From assembly GCA_900769375.1 (NCBI GenBank), contig CAAGGN010000090.1, positions 1 to 6,132 of the forward strand: DNA of 6,132 bases, written 5' to 3'. The position numbers were made by a program, and so were the translations under genes. The DNA comes from Clostridia bacterium. Its GTDB lineage: Bacteria; Bacillota; Clostridia; Oscillospirales; Acutalibacteraceae. How positions within the stretch are numbered: position 1 is the first letter of the stretch; the number at the start of each line of letters is the position of its first letter. Of the stretch, positions 5,312-6,132 are shown piece by piece. The notes beneath the pieces were generated by a model. That model searched no databases. It saw only the letters and a list, made by a program, of their open reading frames with translations, and was not told the origin of the DNA.

Positions 5312-6132
5312 TACAAACGGGCAAGCTTTCCGCCCGTAAGTTCCCCAACCTTTTCCTCAATTTCGGAAACCGAGAGAGTGGTCTGGCGTCCGTCTTCGTA
5401 TTCTTTGTCAATCCATTCCTTCATTTTAACCACGAGGTCGCTGCGCTTATCTACTGCCTCGTCGCCCGTAAGGGAATAGTTCTGATTTATCCAATAAGCA
5501 ATTCCCGCAAGTCCCGAGGTTTTGCCGAGAAGTACCGAAACGGGACGGTTGAGAATTTTTTCGGTATTGAAAATATTATAGATTTCTTCATCCTTTAAAA
5601 GCCCGTCGGCGTGGATACCGGCTCTTGTTACATTAAAGTTTCTGCCAACAAATGGAGTCATAGGCGGAATTTCGTAACCGATTTCCTTTTTAAAATATTC
5701 GGCAATTTCGGTTATAACTGTGGGGTCCATACCGTCAAAGGAGCCGCGAAGCGAAGCATACTCCATAACCATTGCCTCTAAAGGCACGTTACCCGTTCTT
5801 TCGCCGATACCGAGAAGTGAACAGTTAACCGCAGATGCGCCGTAAAGCCAAGCAGTTGAAGCATTGGCAACCGATTTATAAAAGTCATTATGTCCGTGCC
5901 ATTCAAGCATTTCTGATGGTACATCAGAATAGTGCTGAAGTCCATATATAATTCCCGGAACACTTCTAGGAAGCGCAACTTCACTATAAGGAACACCACA
6001 TCCCATTGTATCACATGCTCGAATTTTAACAGGAATGCCTGCATCACGGGACATTTTCTGCAGTTCATTTACAAATGGAACTACAAATCCGTAAAAGTCG
6101 GCTCTTGTAATATCTTCAAGATGACAACGAGG
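5311..6132 (-). CDS. Probable Re-citrate synthase (isopropylmalate/homocitrate synthase fold), partial
   Basis: The C-terminal 273 residues of a protein whose start lies beyond the right edge. The reading frame is open to 6132, beginning PRCHLEDITRADFYGF, so the internal ATG at 6054 is not the start. It belongs to the DRE-TIM metallolyase family (isopropylmalate, homocitrate and Re-citrate synthases). Visible motifs, numbered from the first visible residue, are HLEDITRAD (4-12), CDTMG (40-44), the metal-binding HGHND (79-83), GIGERTGN (108-115) and GRNFNVTRAGIHADG (163-177). The sequence closely resembles, from memory, Clostridium Re-citrate synthase, for example ALPRSVP and EWHGHNDF with AWLYG. 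That enzyme condenses oxaloacetate and acetyl-CoA with Re-face stereochemistry and is unrelated to GltA. It heads an operon with aconitase and isocitrate dehydrogenase, which supports citrate as the product. It lacks a leucine-sensing regulatory domain, as the chain ends soon after a short C-terminal helical part. Homocitrate or isopropylmalate synthase remains possible. Confidence 0.88.
   Translation of the reverse strand, partial: PRCHLEDITRADFYGFVVPFVNELQKMSRDAGIPVKIRACDTMGCGVPYSEVALPRSVPGIIYGLQHYSDVPSEMLEWHGHNDFYKSVANASTAWLYGASAVNCSLLGIGERTGNVPLEAMVMEYASLRGSFDGMDPTVITEIAEYFKKEIGYEIPPMTPFVGRNFNVTRAGIHADGLLKDEEIYNIFNTEKILNRPVSVLLGKTSGLAGIAYWINQNYSLTGDEAVDKRSDLVVKMKEWIDKEYEDGRQTTLSVSEIEEKVGELTGGKLARL

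Overview
The window suggests a low-to-moderate GC Firmicute of the class Clostridia, possibly a gut Oscillospirales/Ruminococcaceae-type lineage. This is inferred from strong AGGAG/GGAGG Shine-Dalgarno sites, a lysine/arginine-rich 58-residue S21 protein, a YqeG-family HAD phosphatase, a FadR/FCD-type GntR regulator, and a citrate synthase of the isopropylmalate/homocitrate synthase fold. Species cannot be named from the sequence alone. Every supported gene is on the minus strand, so the region is read from high to low coordinates.

Right part (6132 down to 1566): a tightly packed cluster of a probable Re-citrate synthase (its N-terminus lies beyond the window), a GntR/FCD regulator, a one-chain aconitase of 642 residues, and an isocitrate dehydrogenase. 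Junctions are 12, 11 and 2 bases, and in each case the downstream gene's ribosome binding site sits on or just before the upstream stop codon, so this looks like one operon. Together the enzymes carry oxaloacetate + acetyl-CoA to citrate, isocitrate and 2-oxoglutarate. This is the oxidative half of the TCA cycle, which anaerobes use mainly to make glutamate. The regulator placed inside the operon probably controls it. The operon promoter must lie to the right of the window.

Middle (1565 down to 1225): rpsU (ribosomal protein S21), too short for a 60-codon ORF cutoff. It has a textbook sigma-A promoter (TTGACA, 18 bases, TATAAT), a strong Shine-Dalgarno site and a strong intrinsic terminator after its stop.

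Left part (1211 down to 1): a YqeG-like HAD-IIIA phosphatase, then after one base an endonuclease IV-like TIM-barrel metalloenzyme cut by the left edge. The rpsU terminator sits directly against the yqeG ribosome binding site and leaves no space for a promoter, so this pair probably depends on terminator readthrough or on a promoter inside rpsU.

There is no gene-free stretch above 300 bases. I found no tRNA, rRNA, CRISPR array, insertion sequence or clear riboswitch. Nothing here looks like a wholly new system. The points most worth following are the Re-type citrate synthase operon with an embedded regulator, the unusual cofactor-site residues of the isocitrate dehydrogenase, and the altered metal site of the endonuclease IV-like protein.
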